Positions 43,827 through 55,952 of a stretch of DNA of 64,000 bases are shown here, one piece after another. The position numbers were made by a program, and so were the translations under genes. Source of the stretch: Arachis hypogaea (lineage: Eukaryota > Streptophyta > Magnoliopsida > Fabales > Fabaceae); NCBI RefSeq assembly GCF_003086295.3, contig NC_092054.1, forward strand, positions 53,365,353 to 53,429,352, written 5' to 3'. Each line of letters starts with the position of its first letter. Positions within the stretch are counted from its first letter, which is position 1. The notes below the pieces were generated by a model that did no database searches, was not told where the DNA came from, and was given only the letters and a program-made list of their open reading frames with translations.

Positions 43827-44182
43827 TGTATGTATGTATGTATGTATGTATGTATGTATGTATGTATGTATGTATGTATGTATGTATATATGTATGTATT
43901 AGAACTCCATGTTGAGTCGTACCACCTTATTATCATTAACTTATGACTTGAGCATAAGAATATGAATGGTAGAGTGTTATAGGACAAAACCCACATCCTT
44001 GCCAATCAATAATCATTTTTAATCATAAATATACAATTGGGATTACACCTACGACCTTAATACGCAAGCAGGACAAAACTCACGTCTTTGCCAATTTAGT
44101 CATTCAAACCATAATCAGTCAATATCTATATCTTTAATCAATTTCATTACCTCGTGAATAGGATGACACCACCGTCATCACC
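43285..44182. repeat. Tandem duplication of about 0.4 kb containing TA/TATG microsatellites
   Basis: 'gtatgtttgcgctaac' occurs at about 43286 and 43691, and the sequence between is repeated with few changes, ending 'ggatgacaccaccg' near 44174. Copy 1 has an ATGT tetranucleotide run at about 43370-43416. Copy 2 has TA (43753-43799) followed by TATG (43799-43899). The duplicated block spans the LTR end at 43498 and sequence beyond it, so it arose after the insertion. Confidence 0.92.
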
Positions 44183-45494
44183 GCGGGTGGGATAAACCTT
44201 CTTCCCCGCAACCTTTTCATCTGGTTAACAAAAGGTTTATCTAAGAACAATTCAATTTAATCCATTATATTCCTCCCCAGTTTATTTAACGCTTATTAAT
44301 TAGTTATTCAACTCCATATGGAAGTTAGAGAGGATTATAAATAGAATGGAAAGGCTAAATAGTTAAATCAACATTTCTCAAAATTTTGCACAGTGGTGCA
44401 TACATACGTCTCGTGCGTATGCACGGAATTTGACTCGGTTCTCCAAAGAACTCAAGTCATGCATATGCGGCACTCGTGTGTTCGTGGGAGTTCAAGGTCA
44501 TGCATTCATGACACTCATGTGTATGCTTGGGACCTGCCTCTGCCCCAAACTCTGTAAACTTCCATTTTTAACACCATATTTTAATCTTTCATAACTTTTG
44601 CTATAAAATTCATTTTTCAACCATTCCTGGATATATTTCACTCAATTTCAAGCTTTGAGCGTCAAGTTATATCCCGTTGAAATTGGTCAAGAACCACAAT
44701 TTATACAATTTTCTGCATAACCTAATTTTTACCAATTCTCAAATCATATCTTATTTAGCTCACTCTACATCTCATTCAATCAATCGATTCTCACCCAACT
44801 AATCATTTAGTTCCCCATTAAACAATCTATTCAATTTCACCAAGCTCAAGTAAAATACCACAACAAAACCAACCTTATGAATCATACACACTCCATTCAC
44901 AACCTCTATTTCCAAAATCAAATAATTTATATTCAAAGCTCAAACCAACAATTCTCATCCTCATAGACTCCAAATTAACCATGAATCAATCCTCAAATTT
45001 GATTTTATATTTCAGTACAACAATTCAATTTCACACTTCATTTGCATTAATTCAATCTCAATTCAACTAACCATCAAAAATCATAATTCATCACAATTAT
45101 GTATTCACAATCACATCTGCAATACAATTCAACCATTTTTAATACCTCTGTTGAGGCTTACAACTTACCAAAAAGGGTGTATCTCACCTAATCACGACTT
45201 CCGGCCCAAATCTTCACACCAATAGCCATTCTAGGCAATCAAAACACAATTTATACCCAATTCAATCATACACATAATATAATCATACAACCATCAATCC
45301 AACCGTTAATCATTCACACTAAACCACATAACAACATACATTTAATCATTTAACACTATCCTAGGGCATTTGACCTAGGTTTTCACATAACCTCACATAA
45401 TGTCTACCCGAAACTAAAACTCATACGTTATTGACGGCGATTTTCCAACTCTTGTATTTTCTCTCCGAATGGATCAAAGCCTCAATTAGCCAAC

Positions 45495-46992
45495 TAATGA
45501 GCGAATATTTTATACATTTTTTGCCATCATTTTCATATAATTTTTAGCATGTTTTGTTTAAGTTTTCTTATATTTTCATAGGTTTTAGTGCAAAATTCAC
45601 ATTTTTGGATTCTGCTTTGAGTTTGTGTGTTTTTATATAATTTTAGGTATTTTCTGGCTAAAATTGAGCAGGTGGAGCAAAAGTCTGATTCAGAGGAAGA
45701 GAAAGCATTGCAGATGTAGTCAGGTTCTGACCTCCTTGCACTTGAAAGTGCTTTTCTGGAGCTGCAAAAGTCTAAATTGAGGGTTCTCAATGGATATAGA
45801 AAGCTAACATCCAGGGCTTTCTAGCAATGTATAATAGTTCATACTTTGCTTCAGAATTGAAGGCCCAAAACTGGCATTCAACGCCAGTTTTCTACCCCAG
45901 TCAAGGCATCCAACGCCCACAAGGAGGAGACCAGCGTCCAACGCACATAAAGGTGTCACTAGCCAGCGTTCAACACCCATGGAGCACCCTAGCACGTTAG
46001 AGACACTAAAGTTCAGCGCAAACACTCACCAAGTGAGCCCCGGAAGTGGATTTTCGCACTAAAAGACTGTTTTACCCTTCTTATGTAATCCTTAGTCATT
46101 AGTCTATTATTTATTTGAGATTTTTATACTTTAGAGAACATTCGATCTCTCTTGACACTTTACTCGTTCCTATGTATTTTCTATCAGTATGAGTCTCTAA
46201 ACCTCCTTGGTTGAAGGGAGGAGCTCTGCTGAGTTTTATGGATTAATAAAGTATTACTGTTCTATCTTCAATCCGTGTTTGATTCTCTATTCTAAGATGT
46301 ATCTTTGTTCTTCATACTTATGATTGCGTTGAATCGGCACAAGGTTATCTCATTCTACATGGGTTCAGAGTGAGTCTTTCATCGAACAGCGATGAACCAC
46401 TAGCTTGATTATACATCTCTTAGACGGCTAATCCACGACTTCGTTGGGGACTTCTTGAGTCACCAATTCAGCCGAGGTATGGGTAGATTAGAGTCTTTGT
46501 GGTAAAGGCTAGAACCAAAGGCGCATCATTCTCTAATCCAGAAGATTTGACCTTGTCTGTGGCGTTTTGAGTAGGATCATCAAGGGGAATGGACTACAAG
46601 ACCTTCACCCTCAATTAGACTGGATGCACACTAACCCTGGTGTTTAGCTCTGGAGGAGAATCGGTGACCTCTCAAGAAAGGCGTTGATCACCTACAGCCT
46701 GCCATAGAAGAAGTCATTCACAGTTGGATGAGACAATAAAACCGAATTGATCCATAAGAATAAAGCATCTCCAAAGCCTTAACCATCTTCTTGTCATTCG
46801 AATTCACAATTACTGAGTAACGTTATCTTTATTTTAATTTTATGCGTTCTAAACAACCAACCAACTTTTCTATCCGCCTGACTAAGATATTCAAGATAAC
46901 CATAGCTTGCTTCAAATCACAATCTTCATGGGATCGACCCTGACTCACTCAGGTATTACTTGGACAACCTAGTACACTTGCTGGTTCAGTTG
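45495..46992 (+). repeat. Element 3, 5' LTR (3' end missing)
   Basis: Aligned with 53114-54628 from the start to 'ctggttcagttg'. The last roughly 35 bp and the PBS are lost at the junction with Element 4. Palindromic words CTGGCATTCAACGCCAG and relatives lie at 45868-45985. Confidence 0.9.
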
Positions 46993-47577
46993 GGGTATTG
47001 CACCTTTGCATGTATTCAATGTGCTTATAGTTTGAATGTTGCACACCAAGTATTTGTTGAATTGCACCCATCATATTTTTAGTCAATTGTGACACTATAC
47101 TTTTAATTTGGTGTTCTTCTATCAATACACTTGTCTTTTTCTTGTACATTGAGCTCATTGCACTCCATCTTTACCACTCATATATGCATACCCATGACTT
47201 GCTTCCTTGGATCATAGTGCAAGAGTTGTATTTCACCCCTCTCCAACTCCACTTTATTCCCTTAAGTATGCCTTATTGTTTTGGAGTTAGATTGGGTAAT
47301 TATTTTTTTGCGCGTTTTATCTTTCTTGCATCTGTCAATTGGGGTTTATTCATGACACTTGAGTTCATTCTTCTCATGCCTTACTTGCATGCCTCTTTCA
47401 CTCTTGCATCCCATGTTAGTGCATTGCTCCGTCTCTCAATGGTTGTCTTGCTTGCATGTCACAGCTGCCATGTTTTCAAGATACCTATTCTTTTGTAGTA
47501 TTGTTTCTCACTAGCTTGTTATAATTTGAGTGTGGTCTCTTTGAGTTTAATTTCTTCTCTTTCCTCTCCTTTTTCAG

Positions 47578-48806
47578 ATGGCCATAAAAAAAGACAAGGA
47601 AAAGGCATAGAAGAAGCCGCCTCCCAAAAGGGCACCTCAAAAAGCCACCGCCAAAGCACACCACACGCTCAAAGCCAAGCCTCTCCCCAATAAGGCACGA
47701 AGCATCATTAAAATTGATGACCAAGAGAAGGACAACTCCGTGAGAGATTTCACTCGGTTTCCCAACCGCTATTGCGAACTCATGTTTCCCTTCGTGATTG
47801 CACAGAATTATCATTCTGAACCCCTTCTTAACCTCCGGGTCATATAGTTCAGTTTGTCATACCTCGCATTGAGCAACGAGGATGGGGCTTTCTCATGAGG
47901 AGACCACAAGAAGCCAATCTCTCGTGGGTGGTAGAGTTCTACACCAATTACTTCTCACCTTCTTTTCAGACTGTCTTCATGCGCCGAAAGCAAGTTCCAA
48001 TTTCCGAGAAAGCTATTCAAGAAGTACTCTGAGTCCCACCCGTACCAAGAGGCCCTCCGCCAGTGTGATGAGTTCAATTTCGCTTTTGATTGGAACGCTG
48101 TGCACCGGGTTATTGCCAAACTGGATACATTTTGGACCCGAGGGCACCTCAGGCCTAGACCTAAGGGCATTCTTGCGCGTTATCTGACTGTAGAGGCTCG
48201 AGCATGGGCCTAAATCTTGTCTCATTACGTGTTTCCCAGCACTCACGAGACCTTGATCACCGTGGCCTAGCCTTGCTAGTTTGGTGTATACTCACAGAGC
48301 GGCCGGTTAACATTGTTCGCCTCATCCACCAAGCCATGGGTCGTGTTTATACCAAGGGTAACCTACCTTTTCCAGCCTTGGTGTCTGAGTTAGTTGCTAC
48401 TGCTAGTGTTCCCCAGGAGAAAGAGGATCAGAAAGCGATGATTCCGGTAGAGGGCGACGTCGTCCCAACCGGAAAATATCTCAAGCCTCCGGTGGAACAC
48501 AAAACCCTTGATATAGGTGCCCCCTCGGTTATCCCTACAACTTCTTCTACAACACAAGGATCTTTCCACCAATGGCTTGAAGACCTCCACAAGAAGATAG
48601 ACAGATATGAACGGCGGAACCAATGCCGGTATGCTTACATTAAGAAGCTTCTGAGTTGTGTGACCCCTTCTATGGAGGAACCAGAGATCTCCATATCCAC
48701 CTCGTACTTAAGTGAAGAGAGCATTCGCAAACGGGATAGTGGAAGTTCCAAGCCCGACCACCCCTTGCACCTTGCTAGTAGCACGGAGAACCATGCTAAT
48801 TCTTAA
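47578..48806 (+). pseudogene. Element 4 extra ORF, homologous to Element 2 ORF2, broken
   Basis: The ATG follows CTCTCCTTTTTCAG, a strong 3' splice-site pattern. Stops and frameshifts break it (first stop at codon 11), but the same landmarks occur in order: FPNRYCELMFPF, then FDWNAVHRVIAKL, then RYLTVEARAW, then ILSHYVFPSTHETL, then IHQAMGRVYTKGNLPFPALV, then an amphipathic LHKKIDRYERRNQCRYAYI near the end. The match to Element 2 ORF2 covers nearly the whole protein. The stop overlaps the start of the internal tract. Confidence 0.82.
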
Positions 48807-48820
48807 GTGTGGGGAGGTCG
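48779..48820 (+). promoter_or_regulatory. Element 4, internal tract with a decayed hairpin
   Basis: AAGTGTGGGGAGGTCG (48805-48820) is identical to the internal tract of Element 2. The preceding hairpin is imperfect: TAGCACG (48779-48785) against CATGCTA (48792-48798) with one mismatch and a six-base loop. It overlaps the end of the extra ORF. Confidence 0.6.
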
Positions 48821-49575
48821 TTCGACCGATCTCCGTGGGTAATAATCTCTTCTTTTCAACATCTATGGACTTTAGTTCTCTTTTGTTTTGTTAATTAGGA
48901 CATCTTGCATGTTTAGTTAGTTTTTTCTTGATAGGACTACTTGGTTAGGATGATGACTTCTTTTCCAAGAACCTGAATTTTCAGGGTACCCTACCAATTT
49001 TGAAAATTTTTTTCTTAAGATAACTTGCTTGAAGAATGTATTTTGGAACATGGTGTTTGAGCTGAGAACACAAGCGTGTGAGTTTTGAGCCTTATTGTGT
49101 GGTTACATCTTCTAACCACTTATTCCCATTCTTGTGTGCATTACTCTCTCTCTATGATTGTAATCCTTGCTTTGTCTGATTCTATATATCTATTATTTTG
49201 TGTATAGATGGATTTACATGATTGAGGCCATCATTTCAATATTCACTTTTCCCAAATAGCCTTACCCCTTTTATCTACCGTTGCTAACCAGTTTTGAGCC
49301 CATGATAAACCCTTTTTGTTCTTAAGTTGAGCACATCAACACCCCTAAGTGAAAAACAATGAACGTCCCTAGATTTGGATCCTTGATTAGCTTAGGCGAG
49401 TGAGAGTGTGTATCATTCAATTGGGAGGGTATACTTGGGAACTTGGGTAGATGTAAGGGCATGCCTTTGTATTTGTGATTGAAATTTTGGGAATTGGGAA
49501 CATACTCATGTATTGAATGATTGGACCATATGCATTGGAATTTTTGTACATGAAACCCCAAAAAGGGGACAAGCA

Positions 49576-49647
<72 letters not shown>

Positions 49648-50372
49648 AAAAGGAATGTAAAGAAAAAGAAATAAAAAATAAAAGAAACAAAAATATGAAA
49701 AAAGAAAGCAATAAAAAGGGAAGCAATAAAAATGGGATAAAAATGCCCCAAGGTAGAGTAACAATAACATTGCATATGGAATGTGAACTAAAGAGAATGC
49801 ATGAGTATATGAAAAAGTGGAAACCATGAGTAGCTAGGTATTGTATTAAGAATTATATAGGTTGTTTTATGTGTTTGGTGAGATATTAGGTTAATCAAGG
49901 ATTCAAATTTCAAGCTCACTTGACCATATACATCCCTACCTTTACCCTAGCCCCATTACAACCTATGAACAAGACCTCATGATACTTGTATGCATGCATA
50001 GAATAATTGTTGATTGTTAGATGAAAGACAAATATTGAAAAGCATGATTAGGGGAGGATTGAGTGACGAACCCTATACACTTGAGCGAATAGAGCGGATA
50101 CACTTTCGGTGAGGGTTCGATGCTCAACTCCTTGTTCCCGACTTTCACAAGCGTTTGGCTCGCAAGTTATATGCACTTCATTTTGATGTTCAAATTGGTA
50201 GGATTCATGGACTACATGTCACCTTAGCCCTATATGCTCATGTGTGTTCTTGGAGGATAGATTTACCCTTGACCAAGTAGGTAGATACCTTTACATTAGT
50301 TGCATGCATTCATTTAGGTAATTTGCACTTCATGAACCCTTTCCTCCCATGATCTTTGGTCTTTTTATTTTT
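48821..50372 (+). other. Element 4, 3' non-coding region
   Basis: Corresponds to 29795-31494 of Element 2. It includes an (AT)n microsatellite and A-rich runs at 49650-49740. Antisense frames through the AT run are not genes. Confidence 0.6.
49578..49644. repeat. (AT)n microsatellite
   Basis: About 33 uninterrupted AT dinucleotides in the non-coding region of Element 4. Confidence 0.97.
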
Positions 50373-50409
50373 AGCATGAGGACATGCTTGGTTTAAGTGT
50401 GGGGAGGTT
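50373..50409 (+). promoter_or_regulatory. Element 4, hairpin plus 3' polypurine tract
   Basis: AGCATGAGGACATGCT (50373-50388) forms a 6-bp stem with an AGGA loop, then TTTAAGTGTGGGGAGG and the LTR start TGATAAACCCC at 50410. The tract is the same as in Element 2. Confidence 0.8.
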
Positions 50410-52136
50410 TGATAAACCCCAATTTTGTGGTTTATATTGTGTAGAATTCGGGGGGTTTTGTCAATATTTTCCACACTTATTTACATAAATTACATGGTTT
50501 TGTGTTCTCTTCCTAATATTACTTTATGATGGAAAACATGCTTCTTTTGCCTTAAAATTGCCATATTTTGATCCTCTTATATTACCATTCGATACCGTGA
50601 TATGTTTGTTGAGTGATTTCAGAGTTTATAGGGCAAGAATGGCCTAGAAGAGAGAAAGAAAGCATGCACAAGTGGAAGGAACATGAAGAATTGGATTTTG
50701 GGAAATCAGCTGCGACGCGCACGCGCACGCGTGGGTGCAGGAAGCTGGATTTGGCGCGCGAAGAATGGAGCATCCGCACGGATTGGCAAAATCACCATCG
50801 ACGCGCATGCGTGCTTGGCGCGTACACGTGAATTGCGAAATTCAGGCGACGCGCACTCATACATGACGCGTACGCGTGACGAGCAGCACGTGACCTCATT
50901 AAAGAAATCATGCCTGGCAATTTCTGAGGGTCAGCAGGCCTAAATTCAAGCTGATTCTGTATGGAAAAGACCCAGGAACTCAAGGGGGAAAGGGGGGATC
51001 ATCCATTACACACTTAGACACAATTTTTGCTAGTTTTTTGGTTCTTTGTTCTTCTAGAGAGAGAAACCCTTACTCTCCTCTAGATCTAGTTTGATTTTGA
51101 TCTCCCATTACTGAATTTCTGAATTGGATTTTGTTAATTGCTAGTTATGATTACTTAATTTGAATTTTCTAGTATAATTTTGCTTAGATCTTGTGTAGAG
51201 TTATGTTATCTTGTTATTTTCAAATTTCCCACTCATGTTATGAATATTATGGATCTTGAATTCTATGAGTTGATGTTTTCTATGATCATTAGTGTTAATT
51301 GAGTTGTTCTTTATGGATAATTGTTAGTGGGTCCTTATAATTTCCAATTTAATTGCAATTTGAACATGTCTTTTGTTAATGCCTACCATATGTTTGATGA
51401 AATGTTTCCCTTTGATTATGGAGTAGTTTTATTTACTCTTGGCTTAGGCTAAGAGAATTGGGTAAACTTGAGTCATTGGGTCTAATGGATTTGGTGATTT
51501 GAGAACCCTTAGTGGTCAATTTGATAACCATTGACACTAGCCTACTACTAAGTCAATTAGTAGCTAGGTTAGGGCTTATGGATTGATGTTGATCAAGCTA
51601 TTTGACATACTTCAAGTATAGAAGTAAACTTAATAAGCTTGGTTCCTCACAATTGGCAAGATATGGTTATTAGACAAGGATAGTGATCCCAATTCCTATG
51701 CCTAGCCAAGAGTTGCTTTTATTATTCATATTTGAAACCCAAAAATCTCAATTGCTTAATCCTAATCATAGTTACTTGTTTAGTTTTAGAGTAGAATCAT
51801 TTTGAATGTTCTCTTATTAGTTTGAAATTGCTCATGCCTTGCTTTAGTTACTTGATTTAGTTTCTTGTATTTTAAGATTTATCGCTTATCAAGTTTATTA
51901 GTTAATTTCTTGATCATGACTTCCAACCCCGGAATTCTAACCAATGTTGATGTACATGTTTGCCCATTCCTTGTGAGACGACCCAATGTTTGAATACTTC
52001 GGTTATTTTTATTGGGGTTGAACGTTGTGACAACCAAACCCTTACAATTTAATTCGAGGATCATTTGTCAGTTGAGGGCTATACTTGCAATGTGAATATT
52101 TTGTGAAATTCTTTACCGACGATAGTCCACGCTATC
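50410..52136 (+). repeat. Element 4, 3' LTR
   Basis: TGATAAACCCCAATTTTGTG to CACGCTATCA, 1,727 bp. Words such as ACGCGCACGCGT and ACGCGTACGCGTGA cluster at 50713-50890. The late section 'tgtgagacgacccaatgttt' and 'gggttgaacgttgtgac' corresponds to the same part of the Element 2 LTRs. Confidence 0.82.
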
Positions 52137-53075
52137 ACTCTCACCTTACTTAAAAGAAAATTTTATTTGAAAAGAATTGAGAGATACATAAATTTTGAGT
52201 TCTATAATAAGAATAGTCAATTATTTTGATGTGGTGGCTTTCCTTCTGTTTTCTGAATGTATGAATGAACAGTGCATATTTGAAATTAGAATTAAGAATG
52301 TTGGCTCTTGAAAGAATGATGAAAAAAGAGAAGTATTATTGGTAATATGAAAAATCCAAAAATTGATTCTTAAAGCAAGAAAAAGCAGCAAAAAGTAAAA
52401 AAAAAAAGCAATAAAAGAAAAAAATATATATATATATAAAAAGAAGAAAAAGCCAATAGCTCTTTAAACCAAAAGGCAAGAGCAAAAAGCCAATAACCCT
52501 TTAAACCAAAAGACAAGGGTAAAAGGATCCAAGGCTTTGAGCATCAATGGTTAGAAAGGCCCAAAAGAGACAAAATCTTGACCTAAGCACTCCAAAGGAA
52601 CAGTGTCCCTAACTATATGCTTGTGGTGTGAAGGTGTCAAGTAAAAAGCTTGAGACTGAGCAGTTAAAGTCGTGATCCAAAGCAAAAAGAGTGTGCTTAA
52701 GAACTTTGGACACCTCTATCTGGGGATTCTAGCAAAGTTGGAGCACAATCCGAAAGGGTTCACTCAGTTAAGTGTCTGTGGAATTTATGTATCCGGTGGT
52801 AATACAGGAAAACAAAGTGCTTAGGGCCATGGCCAAGACTCTAAAAAGCTGTATTCAAGAATAAAAAAGAACTGAACTAGGAGAGTCAATAATATCATCT
52901 GAATTCTAAGTTCATAAAGAGGCCAACACTTCTAAGTTTCAATGGATAGTGAGATGCTAAAACTATTCAAAAGCAAAAAGCTACTAAGTCCCGCTCATCT
53001 AATTAAAACTGAGCTTCATTGAAAACTCTGAGATTTATTGTATCTTACTCTTCTTTTTATCCTACATTTTTTTTG
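52137..53075 (+). other. Element 3, 3' non-coding region
   Basis: Homologous (forward) to 21274-22358 of Element 1. It has an A-rich run with a short TA tract around 52395-52440 and two copies of a phrase on 'aaagccaatarctctttaaaccaaaa' about 40 bp apart. Non-coding. Confidence 0.65.
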
Positions 53076-53113
53076 GTTGCTTGGGGACAAGCAACAGTTT
53101 AAGTTTGGTGTTG
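53076..53113 (+). promoter_or_regulatory. Element 3, hairpin plus 3' polypurine-type tract
   Basis: GTTGCTTGGGGACAAGCAAC (53076-53095), an 8-bp stem with a GGGA loop, then AGTTTAAGTTTGGTGTTG and the LTR start at 53114. The hairpin is identical to that of Element 1 at 21254-21273. Confidence 0.78.
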
Positions 53114-54628
53114 TGATGAGCGAATATTTTATACGCTTTTTGCCATCATTTTCATATAGTTTTTAGCATATTTTGTTTAAGTTTTATTATATTTTCATAG
53201 GTTTTAGTGAAAAATTCACATTTTTAGATTCTACTTTGAGTTTGTGTCTTTTTATGCAATTTCAGGTATTTTCTAGTTGAAATTGAGGAGCTAGAGCAAA
53301 AGTCTGATTCAGAGGCAGAGAAAGCACTGCAGATGCTGTAGGATCTGACCTCCTTGCACTCGAAAGAGCTTTTCTGAAGCTACAAAAGTCCAAATGGAGC
53401 GTTCTTAATAGCTATGGAAAGCTAACATCCAAGGTTTTCCAGCAATTTATAATAGTCCATACTTTGCTTTAGAATTAAAGGCCCAAAACTGGCATTCAAC
53501 GCCAGTTTTCTACCCCAATCCAAGCGTCCAACGCCCACAGGGAGGAGACCAGCGTCCAACGCATATAAAGGTATCCCTAGCCAGTGTTCAATGCCCAAGG
53601 AGCACCCTAGCACGTGGGAGACACTAAAGCTCAGTGCAAACACTCACCAAGTGTGCCCCAGAAGTGGACTTTTGCACTAAAAGATTGTTTTAACCTTCTT
53701 ATGTAATCCTTAGTCATTAGTCTAGTATTTATTTGAGAACTTTTATACTTTAGAGAACATTCAATCTCTCCTGACACTTTACATGTTTCATTGTATTTTT
53801 TATCAGTATGAGTCTCTAAACCTCCTAGGTTGAAGGGAGGAGCTCTGCTGAGTTTTATGGATTAATAAAGTATTACTATTCTAATCCGTGTTTGATTCTC
53901 TATTCTAAAATGTATCTTCGTTCTTCATCCTTAAGAATGCGTTGAACCAGCACAAGATTATCTCATTCTACATGGGTTCAGAATGAGTCTTTCATTGGAC
54001 AATGATGAACCACTAGCTTGATTATACATCTCTTAGACGGCTAATCCACGACTTCGTTGGGGACTTCTCGAGACACTAGTTCAACCAAGATATGGGGAGA
54101 TTAGAGTCTTTGTGGTAAAGGCTAGAACTAAAGGCACATCATTCTCTGATCCGGAAGATTCGACCTTTTCTGTAGCGTTTTGAGTAGGATCATCAAGGGG
54201 AATGGACTGCAGGAGCTTCACCCTCAATAAGACTAGATGCACACTAACCCTGGTGTTCAGCTCTGGAGGAGAATTAGCGACCTCTCAAGAAAGGCGTTGA
54301 TCACATACAACATACCGTAGAAGAAGTCATTCACAGTTGGAGGAGACAGTAAATCCGAATTGATCCAGAAGAATAAAGCATCTTTGAAGCCTTAACAATC
54401 TTCTTATCATTCGAATTCATAATTACTGATTAACGTTATCTTTATTTTACTTTATGCGTTTTAAATAACCAATCAACTTTTCTATCCGCCTGACTAAGAT
54501 CTTCAAGATAACCATAGCTTGCTTCAAATCACAATCCTCATGGGATCGACCCTGACTCACTCAGGTATTATTTGGACGACCTAGCGCACTTGCTGGTTCA
54601 GTTGTGCGAAGTATAATTCCATGCACCA
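53114..54628 (+). repeat. Element 3, 3' LTR
   Basis: TGATGAGCGAATATTTTATA to CCATGCACCA, 1,515 bp. Closely similar to 45495-46992, with many scattered differences, so the insertion is not recent. Palindromic words lie at 53487-53605. Confidence 0.9.
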
Positions 54629-55952
54629 CCAACCAAGCCTCCACCAAACATCCCACATCAACCCAAAGGTTCAATTCCACACCAAAAATTAATCCCTTGA
54701 ATCTTTTTCCTCCGTCAATCTAAGCCAAACACTCAAGCAACTTTATTAAATCCAAATCCATCAAATTCTCAACTTAGGGTTCATATAAAATGGAGGCTCC
54801 AAGAACGAAAAAGGTTACCTTACCTTATTCCACTCGAAATTTGGATGAAAACCAACTATAATCCATGTTAGAGCTTTCCTATTGTATCAAAATCATAAAA
54901 TTTCAACATTAAACCTCAAATATGCAAAATCAGAGAAGAAACAAAAAATGGGACAAGTATTTCAAAATTTTTTACCACAATAATTAGATAGAAACAAAGA
55001 GGAAGTCGAGATGAATGCCAAGCCACAAACGAGTTGTTGATCAGAGCTCTGGTTTGTGAGATATACGAATTTGAAATTTGAATGAATAGTGAAGCTAGGG
55101 CATTGTTCCTCTCCTCACTCTCTTCTTCGTGACTCTCCCTTCCCAAATGGCCAAATGTGTTTAATTCTTGGGGAAGAAGTGTTACTTAAGTCATGGGCTT
55201 GGGGCTTAATGTAGACCTATTGTCATTTTAGCCCTTTGGCACTACCTAGGACTAAAATCTTTAAGATAACTATTCAGATTTTTATTTTAAGTGTTTTTGT
55301 TGTCATTTTTATAGTTTTAGTTTTCTCACATGTAGTACTAGACATATTTAAGCTGGTACAGTTAATTTTAATGCTAGTACACATTTATTTTACAATTAAT
55401 TATATTTTTTACACTCACATTTATTTTCTAAGTTAAATTTTTCACCAATAGCTTTTGAAATTATAAATTTTAAATTTTTGACCCCTTTTTGTTCATTATA
55501 ATTTATCTAGATTTTACACTAATTGGGTTGAATTTGAAACTTGATTGAACTAATGTGGCATAATACTTTTAAGTGACCAATGTGTGTTCTAAACTATGTG
55601 CAAACTTAGAATTCACACATTACTTTTCTTCATATCACAAATTTACTAATTCATCTCATTTTAGTATATTGCAACCTCACATTTCTTGTTTGAACCAATT
55701 TTTAATTTAAGTGTTGCTTTGCTTAATTGAAATATTTTTCACACTTAGTACTTAAATTGCAATCGATTAGGCACTTTATGGTTCAAATTATTATATTCTA
55801 CAACACTTGAAGTTTAAACATAATTGAGGAGTGAATTTGTTATTTGATTGCGCTTATTTCTTTAATTATAATCTCTTTGTCTTAGAATTTAGTCATCTGG
55901 CTTGATTCACTTGTGTTTATGTTTTAATATATTCTCTATTACATTTTTTAGG

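Larger units (their letters stand above)
46993..52136 (+). mobile_element. Element 4: 3' half of an Element-2-like retrotransposon
   Basis: It contains an extra ORF (broken), internal hairpin-tract module, non-coding region, 3' module and 3' LTR, in the order seen reversed in Element 2. Its 5' LTR, PBS and ORF1 are absent, and the left junction is inside the Element 3 LTR. No target duplication is expected or seen. 46993-47577 is T-rich sequence upstream of the ORF with no clear feature. Confidence 0.8.
45495..54628 (+). mobile_element. Element 3: FIDEL-like insertion with CCAAC target duplication
   Basis: It starts TAATGAGCGAATATTTTATA (first dinucleotide TG changed to TA) and ends CCATGCACCA at 54628. 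An exact 5-bp duplication CCAAC flanks it (45490-45494 and 54629-54633). The 5' LTR is cut at 46992 and the PBS, leader and gag have been replaced by Element 4. Only the 3' non-coding region, hairpin-tract module and 3' LTR remain complete. Confidence 0.88.
44183..55530 (-). mobile_element. Chromovirus LTR split by Element 3
   Basis: Two parts, 44183-45494 and 54634-55530. Antisense reading of the right part has 'ctgtaccagcttaaatatgt' and 'agtactacatgtgagaaaac', parallel to the LTR starts at 11450 (forward) and 61130 (reverse). The left part holds a degenerate array of CGTGCGTATGCACGG-type words (44392-44540). Only the middle of the LTR is certain; both outer boundaries are unclear. Confidence 0.55.

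Noticed and set aside
43675..44005. Frames encoding alternating Tyr-Ile or Tyr-Met/Cys-Val
   Set aside because: Translation of TA/TATG microsatellites. The same reasoning excludes frames at 49322-49827 and 63317-63505.
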